A stretch of DNA of 64,000 nt from Eriocheir sinensis (GCF_024679095.1 NC_066520.1:14065709-14129708); one strand, 5' to 3'; shown: positions 31,746-43,028, counted from the first letter of the stretch. Notes: generated by a model not told the origin, from the letters alone. A program made the numbers and translations.

Positions 31746-32137
31746 TATGTGTAACTAACTGCTCGAAAAAGAATAACCAACATACAGTTTGACTCACACT
31801 GACCAAATGACTGTCTTAGTAGATAGGATGAGTAAGTGACTGGCTGGCTGACTGGTTATGTAGGAGGCTGGTTGCTAAATAGACTGCCTGACTGACTGGC
31901 TGACTTGGCTTGGTTAGTGAATGACCGTGTGACTAAGCGACAAGTTGACTGACTGACCGACTGACTGACTGACTGACAAACCGCGTGCCTGACTGCCTCG
32001 CTTCCTAAATGCCTGTCTGACTGAGTAACTGAGATTCCTTTAGAGCCTGGAATGTTAACACGGGCAAATCTCTCTTGGTGTTTCTTTTTTTCATTCTTTT
32101 TATTTTCCTGTTTTCGGATTAAGGTTCATGAAAGCAC

Positions 32138-32138
<1 letters not shown>

Positions 32139-32233
<95 letters not shown>
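32139..32233. repeat. (CA)n microsatellite
   Basis: About 47 pure CA units. Confidence 0.97.
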
Positions 32234-32235
<2 letters not shown>

Positions 32236-32310
32236 GGTACGTAAGGAATGACGGCAAAACAATGAACAGGTAACTCGATCTTTAGTCTCCTCTTAATTAC
32301 AGGTGAGGAA

Positions 32311-32311
<1 letters not shown>

Positions 32312-32378
<67 letters not shown>
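32312..32378. repeat. (GT)n microsatellite
   Basis: About 33 pure GT units, 79 bp after the CA array and complementary to it. Confidence 0.97.
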
Positions 32379-32380
<2 letters not shown>

Positions 32381-32569
32381 GGAAGGAATAAAAAAAAACT
32401 ATATTGATAACTAGAAATATTTTGTTTTTGTCTTACGTTGTTTTACTGAGAATGAGGAAAGCAGAATCTCCCCCATTTCTATCTTTTATCCTTTTTCTTA
32501 TTTACTGATTCTTGCTGGGGGTGATAGTTATGCTGGAGGTGGTGACGGTGGAGGTGGTGGTGGTGTCAG

Positions 32570-32750
32570 TACAACGTAAGTCTCCCTGATTTACGTTATA
32601 ATGCCGTGAATCATTGCCCGGTAACGTAGCGTGGGTGTTGGGTGTGACGGGGCTTCTGGCGACGATCGATCTGAAGAATGCAACGCGAAGAGGTGTGTCG
32701 CTAGAACCAAGTATGACCCCGAGTATAAGAAATTCCATGTTCTTTTGCAC
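32570..32750. other. Unique island open on both strands
   Basis: Non-repetitive, with an open + frame (GLLATIDLKNATRRGVSL) and an open - frame (GVILGSSDTPLRVAFFRS). Neither matches a family I recognise. Confidence 0.25.
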
Positions 32751-32979
32751 CTTCTTCTCCTACTCCTTACCCCCCCCCTCCTCCTCCTCCTCCTCCTCCT
32801 TCTCTTCTCGTTTCTCTACTCTTACTCCCTTTCCCGTGGCAATGCACAAGTAGGGAATGAGGTTCAGGAAGGGAGGAAAGGGAATGATTGGTGTCTTGAG
32901 TGGATGGAACGGAAGGGAAGGATATGGAAAGGGATGAAGAGGAAGGAGAGGAAAGAAGAGTAGAAGGAAACTGTTAGGA

Positions 32980-33435
32980 AGTGGAGACAAGGGGGAGGTT
33001 GGAAGAGAAGGACAGGGAGGGGATGAAGAGGAGAGAGGAAAAGTGGGAGATGGGAAGAGAAGGGAAGAAAATGATTGGGAGGGAAATGAGGTTAAAGTAA
33101 AAAGTAAAAAAGAGGGAGAGAGGGAAGGGCAGAGAAAGGAAGGCAGAGAAAATAAAGGAAGAGAAAGGAAGAGAAGAGAAGGGAAAGGAGGAGAGGAAAC
33201 GAAAAGTAAAGCTAAGAAAAAGGAAAAAGGAAAGAAAAAAAAGAACTGATATGAAGGAGAGGGAAGATGAAATAAGAGGAAAGAAGCAGAGGGAGAGGGA
33301 GAGGAAAGTGAATGAGAAAAACTGAAAGAAGAAAAGTCGAGAAGGATAGGAAGGAATGCACAAGGAGGAAAGAAGATCAGAGAGGAAGAGGGGAAGGTGG
33401 AGAGTGGAGGAGGAAGGGAAGGAGAGAAAGGAGGG
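32980..33435. repeat. Purine tract
   Basis: G/A-rich, GGAAAGGAAGAG-type. The long minus-strand Ser/Phe/Leu frame is an artefact. Confidence 0.87.
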
Positions 33436-33453
33436 CAGGAATACCACGCACTT

Positions 33454-33570
33454 ACCCCCTCTCGCGGCGAAGGCTCCTGGAACCATGCGCCGTAACTCTG
33501 GATTAAGCAAGTGAAGCTTTTCCACTCGAAGCACCGGGACTGAAGCACGACACGGAAGCTCGTATTTCAT
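33454..33570 (-). other. Unique island with a splice-donor-like junction on the minus strand
   Basis: Read on the minus strand, an ATG-led frame (MKYELPCRASVPVLRVEK) runs to GCGAGAGGG|GTAAGT, a strong donor match near 33455. The second frame is also open. It could be a first exon of an unrecognised or non-coding transcript; there is no homology evidence. Confidence 0.2.
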
Positions 33571-33589
33571 CGTATTAGAGCTCTGATAC

Positions 33590-34335
33590 CCCTCCCCCAC
33601 CCCCTCCCCTTCTTCCTTTCCTCTTCTTCCTGTTCTTCTCTTCTTCCATTCCTCTTCCTTCATCCTCTTTCTCCTCTTTTCACTCCCTGTTTTGTTCTGT
33701 TTCATTTTCTCTCCATTCTGATCTTCCCACTTTCCTCCTTTCCCTCCTGTTGTTCTCCTCTTCCTTTCTTCTCCTTGTTCATTTTCTTTCTTTCTCCTCC
33801 TTTCACTCCCATTTTATTCTCTTTCATTTTCTCTCCCTTCTGATTTTTTTTTGTTTATTCCCTCCTCTTATATCTTCTACTTCCTTTCCATTCTCCTTCT
33901 TCTCCTCCTCCTAGGCCTCTTCTTCCCAGCTTTTCCTCTTCCTCCTCATCTCCCATCCCTTCCCTTCTTCCCCTCTCAGTTTTGCTATTCTCCTCCCATT
34001 TATTCACCATCTTGTTCTATTTCAATCATCTTTTCCTCTTCTCCTTCTCCTCCTCTTCTCCCATTCCTTCCCCTCTTTCGCTTTGACATCTCTTCTTTTT
34101 CCTATTTCTCTCCCCTTCGGCATTTCTCTTTTAATTTCTTTCTCTCTTCACTTCCTCTTATTTACCCTCTTCCCTGTCCTCTCCTCCTCCTCCTCTTCCT
34201 CTTCGTCCTCCTCTTCCCTTCCTCTTAGCCGCTCTTCAACCCTGTCACCTCCCCTCTTAACGCATTTCCCCTTCACTTTTCCCCTTCCCCTTCCTTCCCC
34301 TTCCTCCCCACCCCCCTTAATTCCCTTCTCTTGAG
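33590..34335. repeat. Pyrimidine tract
   Basis: C/T-rich, directly after the purine tract and the unique island. Confidence 0.87.
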
Positions 34336-34385
34336 GATTTAAACACGGCTGTCCTAGAGAAATAATCCTTTGCGTGCTGTGTTTT

Positions 34386-34388
<3 letters not shown>

Positions 34389-34474
<86 letters not shown>
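34389..34474. repeat. (GA)n microsatellite
   Basis: About 43 pure GA units. Confidence 0.97.
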
Positions 34475-34476
<2 letters not shown>

Positions 34477-34603
34477 TTGAATTAAATAGTTAAGAGAAAA
34501 AATAAGAAAAAAAAATAATATACAGGATAACAATTATGATAAGAATACATGTTTCTTTTTCCTTAGTTATTTTTTATGTATATTTTATTTCTAGTTTAGA
34601 GAC

Positions 34604-34656
34604 AAAGTTGGGCTCATAAGTTAAGCTGCGCGTGGCCTCGGTGCTCATCTCCGTCT
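34604..34656. repeat. ~53-bp dispersed repeat, copy 1
   Basis: AAAGTTGGG, AGCTGCGCGTGGCCTCGGTG, CATCTCCGTC. A second copy lies at 60229-60291 in the same orientation. Confidence 0.8.
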
Positions 34657-35479
34657 CCTAAATAAGAAAGTGATAGAATAGTAAGAGAAAATATCGTGGG
34701 TACAGGTGTGAGCGCAGGTGTTATTTTTATTTATTTATATTAGTGCGTTTTATTGATTTAAATATTTTGCTTGTTTATGTATTTGTGTATCCTATTTATA
34801 TGTGTTTGTTTGTTTGTTTGTTTGTTTGTTTGTTGAGAGACATTAGAAGCTCAACCAATCATGTTTTATTTCCAACCTCTCAAGGGGATGGAAGAAGAAG
34901 AAGAAGAAGAAGAAGAAGAAGACTGGCAGAACGACCCTCGACGACCCTCCAAATCAAAGGCGTCTCCTCTTCCTTCTCCTCCTCCTCCTCCTCCTCCTTC
35001 GACGTTCATCACCGCGGAGGAGGAAATGAAAGGTAATTGTCTCTCCTCTTTGTTTCTTATTTACTTGTTTTTTTTTTCATTTAGTTTCTGTATTTTTTTT
35101 GGTGTGTAAGGAGAAAGTTATTTTAGTCTATTTTCATTTTCATTTTCTTTTATTATATTTTCTTCTTTTTAATGTTTTTTTTGGTCTTTTCACTTATTTT
35201 CTGTATTTTTTGAGGTGTATTGTTCATATTATCTTTTTATTCTATTCATTTTGTTTATCTATTTCATTCTTTTTCTTTCTTTCTTTTTTTTCTTTCTTTC
35301 TTATTTCTTTCTGTCTTTCTTACTTCAATTCTTTTATCTCATTCATCTAGTTCATTTCTTTCTTTCTTTCTTTCTTATTTCAATCACTTTATTTTATTGA
35401 TCTATTTCATCATTTCTTCTTCTTTCCTTCTCCCTTTCTTTCTTTATTTATTCACTTGTGTGTGTGTGTGTGTGTTTAT

Positions 35480-35690
35480 TCTCAGTTTAGTGGACACGAA
35501 CAAAACGGGTCAGCGACTTTTGCAGAATAATCAACAACAAAATCATAGTATTCTCCTTCGCCTTAATGACCTGCAAACACGTGATTAATGACCCCCCCCC
35601 CTCCCCCCGTTACCTCCGTGCCAGCAGTACTAATGTTAGCTAATGACTCGGTAATTTGCGTCATACCGTTGTGTTAGTAAAAGGTAAAAT
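35480..35690. promoter_or_regulatory. Unique island with homeodomain-type words, candidate enhancer
   Basis: Contains AAACACGTGATTAATGACC (E-box next to ATTA), CTAATGTTAGCTAATGACTC and GGTAATTTGCGTCA, interrupted by a C run. Flanks are T/C tracts. The call rests on motif content only. Confidence 0.25.
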
Positions 35691-35939
35691 GTTTTGATTG
35701 TCCTTAATGTGATTTTTTTTTGTTGTTGTTTATTTGTCTTTTTTTTGTATACTTTCCATCCGTCCATTCTTCTTCGATCCTTCATTGTTCTGTTATGTCG
35801 TTCTTTCTCTTCTTGTTTTGTTTCTTTGTTTCCTTGTGTCTTTCTCTTATGATTCGTTCTTTTTTATATTTTTTATTCCTGTTTATTTTTTTTCCCTTTT
35901 TTTTCTGTTTCATCCTTTTTTCTCTCTCCTTTCTATCTT

Positions 35940-36255
35940 GCTTTCTTCCTTCCTTCCTTCCTTCCTTCCTTCAGCCCTTCATTCAATCCTTCTTTCCTTC
36001 CTTCAATCCTTCCTTCAGTCCTAAATTCCTTCCTTCTTTCCTTCCTTTCTTTCTTTCTTTCTTCCTTCCTTCAGTCCTTCCTTCCTTCAATCCTTCTCTC
36101 CTCCCTTCAATCCTTCCTTCAATCCTTCCTTCCTTCTTTCCTCCCTTCAATCCCTCCTTCAATCCTTCCTTCCTTCCTTCCTTCCTTCAATCCTTCTTTC
36201 CTCCTTTCAATCCTTCCTTCAATCCTTCCTTCCTTTCTTCCTTCCTTCTTTAATT
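35940..36255. repeat. (CCTT)n/(CAATCCTT)n array
   Basis: TTCC tetranucleotides with recurrent CTTCAATCCTTCCTT units. The Phe/Pro/Ser frame reflects these. Confidence 0.92.
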
Positions 36256-36299
36256 CTCTTTCTCTTTCTTGACCGTTGAAACAATGTGACAAATCCATT

Positions 36300-36302
<3 letters not shown>

Positions 36303-36385
<83 letters not shown>
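36303..36385. repeat. (GA)n microsatellite
   Basis: About 41 pure GA units. Confidence 0.97.
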
Positions 36386-36386
<1 letters not shown>

Positions 36387-36429
36387 CACTGAACACCTTG
36401 ATAATTCCGGCTCAGGACTCACGCGATGG

Positions 36430-36905
36430 AAAAGTCTGTCTGTTTGTTTATCTGTCTGTCTGTCTGTCAGTCTGTCTGTCTGTATTAATTCATCTGAGTC
36501 ACCTTTTTTTTTTTTGTATAATGTCTTTTTCCTCTCTCCCTGTTTATTCACTTCTCTGCTTGTCTGTATTTTTGTCTGTCTGTCTGTTGGCGTCCCTGTC
36601 TATTCATCCGTTTGTCTGTTTACTTGTCTGTTTGAACCTCTGTCTGCATGCTTACTTGTCTGTCTATCTGTCTGTCAGCCTCCTAGCTTCTATGTATTCT
36701 CTGTCTCTCTCTATGTAAGTATGCGTGTAAGTATGTCTGTTTGTGTGTCATTCTGTCTTTCATTGTGTTTGTTTCTCAGTCTATTTGCTTGATTGCCTGA
36801 CTGTCTATTTGCCTGTCTGCCCTGCCGTTCTACCTGTTTATCTATCTGTGTGCTTGCCTATCTGTCTGTCTGTCTACCCCGCTCCCTGTTTCCCCTCTGT
36901 CCTAT
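36430..36905. repeat. Imperfect (TCTG)n region
   Basis: CTGTCTGT-type units decaying through the interval. Confidence 0.85.
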
Positions 36906-36907
36906 GT

Positions 36908-37110
36908 CATGTCTTTTTATCTATCTGTCTCTCTGTCTATCCCTTCCGTCTTCCCCTTCCCTCATGTCTATCTTTTTATCTATCTGTCTCTCTGTCTATC
37001 CCTTCCGTCTTCCCCTTCCCTCATGTCTATCTTTTTATCTATCTGTCTCTCTGTCTATCCCTTCCGTCTTCCCCTTCTCTCGTGTCTGTCTTTTATCTAT
37101 CTGTCTGTCT
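36908..37110. repeat. Minisatellite, 55-59-bp unit, more than three copies
   Basis: CATGTCT starts units at 36908, 36963 and 37022. Each continues TTTTTATCTATCTGTCTCTC to CCTTCCGTCTTCCCC. Confidence 0.93.
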
Positions 37111-37539
37111 ATCCCCCTTTCCCTTAGTACCCCCATCTTCCCTATGTTTTTTTTTATCCATCTCTTTTTCTACTTTCCCTACCCCAGAACACCCCCCCCT
37201 CCCTGCCTGATGTCTGTCTTTTTATCTCTGTCTCTGTCTGTCTACTCCTCTACCCCCTCGTACACCTTCTGCCCTATGTCTTTTCATCTATCTGTCTGTG
37301 TCTAACCCCCCCCCTCAACCCCCTCCCCCCCCCGCCGCTCATCACCATCCATCCCGCCGAAGACCCAGCATTAAGTGATCAGAAGGCAGGTCTGGGCGTA
37401 TCTATTATCTTTAGTATTGCCATTATTCTTGTTTTTATTGTTACCCCGCTCGTCTGCCCCGCCGGGAATAATGGGCGGCGGAGGACAGTCGGACAATGGT
37501 CGGTCTGTGTCTGTTTGTCTGTGTGTGTCTGTCTGTCTG

Positions 37540-37735
37540 TTTGTTATTTTCTTTCGTCTGTTTTTTTTTTTTTTTTTTCCGCTGTTACTTTGTTTTTCTT
37601 TCTTCAAGTCTTCATTTTTGCTTCTTTTTTTTGTTTTGTTCGTTATTTTTTTTCGTCTGTTTTTTTTTCTTTTTCCGCTGTTAGTTTGTCTTTCTTCAAG
37701 TCTTCATTTTTGCTTCTTTTTTCGTTTTGTGTCTT
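37540..37735. repeat. ~96-bp tandem duplication
   Basis: CCGCTGTTA at 37579 and 37675. Both copies share TCTTCAAGTCTTCATTTTTG and TTCGTCTGTTTTT. Confidence 0.9.
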
Positions 37736-37744
37736 TTGTTTATT

Positions 37745-38100
37745 ATCCTGTTTCCTTATCATCATCTTCGTTTTCTTCTCATTTTCATCCACTTCTTTTT
37801 CTTTCCTTAATTTTGTTCTTTGTTTCCGTTTTCCATCTTCTTCCTTCTCTTCTTTCTCTTCCTTCTCATCTCCGTTCTCATCCTTTTCCTTCTCTCCGTT
37901 CTCCTTTCTCATCTTTTTCTTCATTTTCCATTCCATATTCCTCCTCTTCCTCCTCCACTCCTTTCTCTCCTCTTCCTCCTCCACTTTCCATCTCTCCACC
38001 ACTTCCCTCATTATCCGATCCACCCTCCTTCCTACCCTAACCACCACCACCACCACCACCACCCCATCCCTCGCTCGCCGGCCCTAACCTCTTTCAAACC
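37745..38100. repeat. Pyrimidine tract ending in an (ACC)n run
   Basis: T/C-rich; CCACCACCACC at 38040-38064. Confidence 0.85.
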
Positions 38101-38284
38101 CCTTCCTCCTTTCCCCTCTCCCTCCCTCCTCGATCCTTCCTGCCCGCCTCCCCTCAACGTAATCCCCTCCCAGGTCACGCGAGGCTCGGATTTTTCCCCT
38201 CTGGAGCCTCCCCTCACCCCAGCCCTTCGTCAGGAGAACCTTCTAAGGGCGTATAGCTTAAGCCCCTTTGACTCTTCGACTACA

Positions 38285-39287
38285 GAAGGTGGGCGAGGAG
38301 AAAGGATAATGGCAGGAGGAGGAGAAGAAGGAGGAGGAAGAGGGAAGGAGGAGGAGGAGGAGGAGATATAGTGGTTGGTGGTGGAACAGGCGGCGGTGGT
38401 GGTTGTGATTTAAGATGAGTAGGAGAAAGAGTAGGAAGAGGAGGAAGAGGAAGAGAAAGAGGAGGAGGAAGAGGGGATTTTGTATTGGTGGTGGTGGTGG
38501 TGGAGGTGATTCAATATGATCATGAGAAAGAGGAAGAAGGAGGAGAGCAAGAGAGAAAGAGGGAAGGGGGAAAAGAAAATACCATTATGACTGAAAGAAA
38601 GTAGAAGATGGAAGCAATGAATGAAAGAAAATGAAAGTGGGAAGGACGAGACAGGAGGGAGAGAAACAGAAGTGGAAAAAAGTATGTAAGGAGGGAAAAA
38701 GGACTTGGAAGAAAAGGAGGAATTAGGAACGAACACAAAGATAATACAGAAAATAGGACACCATAAATTGAATGAGAGAGAAAGGTAGAAAAAAAAGAAT
38801 GAACAACGTAAGGAGGAAAAAAGGACTAGGAAGAAAAGGAGGAATTTGGAATGAACACAAAAATAATACAGAAAATAGAACACCATACATTGAATGAGAG
38901 ATAGAGATAGAGATTGCAATACACGGCGTAGAAATAAGCGTAAGGAGAAGAGGATAAAGCTAAAAAGACGAAAATGAAAACAAAGAAGAAAAGAGAGAAA
39001 GAAAAAGATCCCAAAAAACGAGGGAAAATGTGTTGGAAGAAAAAGATGAGAAATTAAACAAAAACAAAAATAGATGGAACGAAAAAGAGATTATATCCAC
39101 AAATAAGTAAATCTATAAGAAGTAATTGTGATGGACCAACAAAATGGCGTAAGAGAGGAAGAACAAGGGGAGGAGAAAAAGCAGTAGGAAGAGGAGGAGA
39201 GAAGGAAGAGGAGGAAGAGGAGGAGGAAGAAGCGAGGGAAGGAAGAGGAGGGGAGAAACGTCAGGGGATGAAAAATGGATAGCTTAA

Positions 39288-39349
<62 letters not shown>

Positions 39350-39840
39350 CATTAACGAAACAGGAAAAAAACGAGAAGGAATAAAGATGAGAAAAAATGA
39401 GGCACAAGAGGGGGAGGAGTAAAGGAGGAGAGAAGAAAGAGTGAAGGAAGAGAATTAAGGGTAAGGAGAGAGAGAGGGAGAGAAAGAGAGGAGAGAGAGG
39501 GGAGATAAACGAGGCGGAGGGGAGAGACGACGGGTTATTGGGAAAGAGGAAGAAAAGGTGGAGGGGAGAGAAAATGTCTGCTTGCAAATGTGTTATAATA
39601 GAAGGAGGAGGAAGAGAAGGAGGAAGAAAATGAAGAAGACCAAAAAGAAGAAATGGAAAAAGAAGAAGAGAAGAAGGGGAGGAAAAAACATGAAACCGGA
39701 AAACAGAAGGAAAGAAGGAGGGAGGGCTGAGAGAGAGAAATGGAGGAGAGAAAGAAAGATAACAAGAGAGAAAGGAAGGAAGGAATGAGAGAGAAAGAGA
39801 AACAGGTGAAAGAGTTTTTGAGTAAGTAATTAAGGTGAAA
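38285..39840. repeat. 1.5-kb purine tract
   Basis: G/A-rich throughout, including a ~122-bp tandem duplication at 38688-38905 (GGACTTGGAAGAAAAGG at 38701, GGACTAGGAAGAAAAGG at 38823) and a (GA)n array at 39291-39346. Confidence 0.88.
39291..39346. repeat. (GA)n microsatellite
   Basis: Pure GA units inside the purine tract. Confidence 0.95.
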
Positions 39841-39854
39841 TAAATAGCTTGACT

Positions 39855-39903
39855 ACACAACAACAACAACAAACAAAAAAAACCCACCACCACCAACACC
39901 ACT

Positions 39904-39958
<55 letters not shown>

Positions 39959-39960
39959 CA
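39855..39960. repeat. (AAC)n/(ACC)n array
   Basis: CAACAACAAC runs with ACCACC in the middle. Confidence 0.92.
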
Positions 39961-40189
39961 ATATCCTAACTATATATATTTTTTACTCCATTTTCCTTAC
40001 TTCCTTCGGTAACAAGAACCAGTAATTTTTTTTCTTTTTCCTTGAACCATATTTCATCACATTATTTTCCTTCTTTTGGTTACATTAGCGAACGCCTTTT
40101 TTTTTTTTTTTTCACCAAGAGATATTTTTTTAACTTTTTCTTTCCTTCGGTTACATTAGCCAACTCCTTTTTTTCCTTTTTTTTCGCTC

Positions 40190-40378
40190 CGGTGTAATTT
40201 CGCAACTCCTCATTTATCCGGGCCGGCTAATTGGTGTTCCCGGGGCTCATTAGCAACACGTAGCGGCCCCAATTACCTGTTTGTGGGCCCAGATTAACGA
40301 GCAGATTAGTCCCCGAAATTGTCTTTACCTGGACCGGTGTGAGCGAATATTAATCTGCGCTAAAATATTGTTGTGTGG
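40190..40378. promoter_or_regulatory. Unique island rich in TAAT cores, candidate enhancer
   Basis: Contains GGCTAATTGGTGTTCC, GCTCATTAGC, CCCCAATTACCTG, CAGATTAACGAGCAGATTAG and GAATATTAATCTGCG within 190 bp. The island is non-coding and non-repetitive between T-rich and G-rich tracts. Clustered TAAT/GATTA words suit homeodomain factors, but the function is inferred. Confidence 0.3.
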
Positions 40379-40384
40379 AGATTG

Positions 40385-40579
40385 TGACGTGGTGGGGGAG
40401 GGGGGGGGGGGAGGGGTGGTAGTGGAGGGGCGGAGGGGGGGAGTGGTAGTGGTGGATTATGGTTACTGTTCTTGATGCTGCTGTTCTTGTTGTTGTCTTT
40501 GTTGTTTTGGTGGTGGTGGTGGTGATGGTGGTGAGTGTGGCGTTGGTGGTGAGTTGTGTGGTTGGTTGGGATATCTATG

Positions 40580-40615
<36 letters not shown>

Positions 40616-40620
40616 TGAAA
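40385..40620. repeat. GGT/GTT-rich tract
   Basis: G runs, GTGGTGGTG and TTGTTGTTG arrays. Confidence 0.85.
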
Positions 40621-41064
40621 TTAGTTATGTTAAGTCTTCTGTATGTAATCTTCTTTCGTTTTCTTCTTTTCTTTTCCTTTTGTTCTTGTGATTATTGTTC
40701 TCGTTCTTCTCTTCCGTAGTGCTCGTTTTCATGACCATGTATAACCTGAACAGAACAAAAATCCGGGATGGAAAATGTTGGAGTATTTATAAACATTTGA
40801 AAACATAATAACTAGACATTTGTTCGTGATTAAAGAAGAGGAAAACAGGGCGAAAAAGCTAAAAAAAAAAGTAAATCATTTAGTATATACAATCCCAGTT
40901 CGAATCTTTCTTCTATAGAGACTCACCATCACCGCCATCACCACCACAGCCATCACCACCATCACCATACCACCACCGCCATTCTCAGCTCACTCTTATC
41001 TCTCTGTCTGTGTCTAATTCACTGTGATAATACGCCCAGTAACACACACAGACAGAAAGACACA

Positions 41065-41066
<2 letters not shown>

Positions 41067-41127
<61 letters not shown>
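41067..41127. repeat. (GA)n microsatellite
   Basis: About 30 GA units. Confidence 0.96.
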
Positions 41128-41135
<8 letters not shown>

Positions 41136-41214
41136 ACTAAAACTATATCCCTTTTTTCCGTCATAATGGAGGGTGTGAGAAAAATCTTGGCGGGGATAAT
41201 AAGATTGGTTTTGA

Positions 41215-41330
41215 TCGGCCCAGCGCGGCGCCCGTTGCTCCGTCACCTCGGTAATTCCTGCATTTTTGGATTAACTGCCTAATTGGGTCACTAAGGCGAT
41301 TATCACCCGGCAATCATCTGCTGGGACGGG
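41215..41330. promoter_or_regulatory. Unique island, candidate enhancer
   Basis: Contains TCGGTAATTCCTGC, TGGATTAACTGCCTAATTGG, GGCGATTATCACC and GCAATCATC. Composition contrasts with GA and GGT repeats on both sides. No coding potential. Confidence 0.25.
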
Positions 41331-41379
41331 CGGAAGGGAGAGGAGAGGGCGAGGAGGGCGGGGGAACGGAAGGAAATGG

Positions 41380-41935
41380 TGGGGTGGGGGGATGGGTGGT
41401 GGGGGGGGGGTGTAGTGGTGGGGAGGGTATTGTGATGGTGATCGTGTGTTGGCAATGTTCTCGTAGTCATGTGAACGGTGGTGTGTTAGTGGTGGTGGTG
41501 GTGGTGGTGGTGGTGGTGAGATTATGTTGCTGGGTATACTGGCGGTGATGCAGAGGTGGTGGTGGTTGCTGGTGGTGGTGGTGGGGATGGAGGTAGTAAT
41601 GTTGGTGTGTGGTAGAAGTGGTGGTGATGCAGTGATGGTGATGGTTATTATGGTAGTGATGGTAGTGGTGGAGGAGGAAGAGTTCAGTTAATGTGGTGGG
41701 CTTGATGTAATGGTGGAGGTGGTAGAAGTGGTGATGGAGGAGGAATAGAAGTGGTGGTAATGGTGATGATGATGGTGGTAAGAGAATCGAAGTATTGGGA
41801 TGGTAGTGATGAAATTGGTGGTGACAGTGTTGAGGGTGATGGTTGATGGATACTATTAGTGGTGTTGCAGTTGTGGTAGTAATGGTGGTGGTAGTGGTGG
41901 TGGAGGTGGTGGTTTTGGTGGTGGTGCAGTGGATA
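41380..41935. repeat. GGT/GAT-rich tract
   Basis: Imperfect GGTGGTGAT repeats. The 221-codon minus-strand His/Thr frame is an artefact. Confidence 0.9.
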
Positions 41936-42198
41936 ACGGTAATGTCTTTTTTAGTGTAGTTGGTTATAGTTTTTGTGACAGGTAAATAGTATGTATGATA
42001 TGGGGGAGGGAGGAGGAAGAGGAGGGTAGGAAAAATAAAGGAAGAGGAAAAGGAGGATGAATAGAGCAAAGAAAACAAGATGAGAGGTGGAGAGAAAGAG
42101 AAAGAGAAAAGCAAAGAGGAACCTGAAACCATTAAAAATCACTCAAAGGGGAATCCGATCCTCTTGTCCGTCCTCTTAGACAGACATGGACCCCCTCG

Positions 42199-42229
42199 TG
42201 ACCCGCGCTGACCTGATGTGACCTGACCT
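42199..42229 (-). promoter_or_regulatory. Cluster of nuclear-receptor half-sites
   Basis: TGACCC at 42199, TGACCT at 42209, 42219 and 42224 (the last two sharing a T). On the minus strand these read AGGTCAGGTCA, AGGTCA and GGGTCA in one orientation. This matches the AGGTCA half-site known for nuclear receptors. Binding is inference. Confidence 0.4.
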
Positions 42230-42319
42230 CGGTGTGTGGGAGTGACACCGACGCTGCACTTGTCATCACCCGGTGGTCACGACGGAAGGAGAGGGGTCAC
42301 GGCTGCGGCTTCCGGCTGT

Positions 42320-42955
42320 GGGGGGGTGGGGAGGCGAGGAAGGGGAAGGGAGGATGCGAAGGGAAGGAGTAAGGAAAGGCAATGAAAGGAGGGAAAGAGG
42401 GAAGGAAAGATAGAAATTAGGAAAGGAAAAGGTAGTAAGGAGCAAAGGAGAGACCGGGAAAGAAGCATAAAAGGACATTGTAAGGAGGGATGGAAAAAGA
42501 GGAGAAAAGGAAAAGAATGGATATCGAAGGGGAAAGGAAAGGAAGAAGGGAAGGGTAACGGAAATGCAAATACAGGAACAGAGATTGCGAAGGAGGATTA
42601 GAAGAACAAGGAAAGGAGTCATGAGAAGGGAAAGAGAAGCAAGGAAAATAGAGGAAATGGAAAGGAAGGGAAAAAAGAAAGGATGGAGGGGGGTAAAGTA
42701 GATAATGAAGGAATGAAAAGTAGAAAAGAGGAATGGGAAAGGAAGTAGGAAAACAAAAACAAATGAAGAAAGAGGGGAAGAAAGAAGAGAATAAAGGAGG
42801 AGAGGAGATAAGGAAAGAAGAATTAGCAGTACCGGTATAAAAAAGAGATGAGAAAGAGGGAAACAGTGGAAAAGGGAAGGGAGGGAGAGAAAGAGGGAAA
42901 GGAGGTAAGGAAGAGAGGAAGGGAGAGGGGTCAAAGAAGGAAGGAGGGTTAGCGG
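42320..42955. repeat. Purine tract
   Basis: G/A-rich GGAAAGGAAG-type sequence. Minus-strand Phe/Ser/Leu frames are artefacts. Confidence 0.88.
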
Positions 42956-43026
42956 AGGTCAAACCGGACAGTTTAGAAAATTTTACGCTTGTCTGCGGAT
43001 GAGTTTTCGAGTTTCCGATGACCGCC

Positions 43027-43028
<2 letters not shown>

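Noticed and set aside
36908..37110. CRISPR-like array of spaced repeats
   Set aside because: Units are contiguous 55-59-bp tandem copies without unique spacers, and the genome is eukaryotic.
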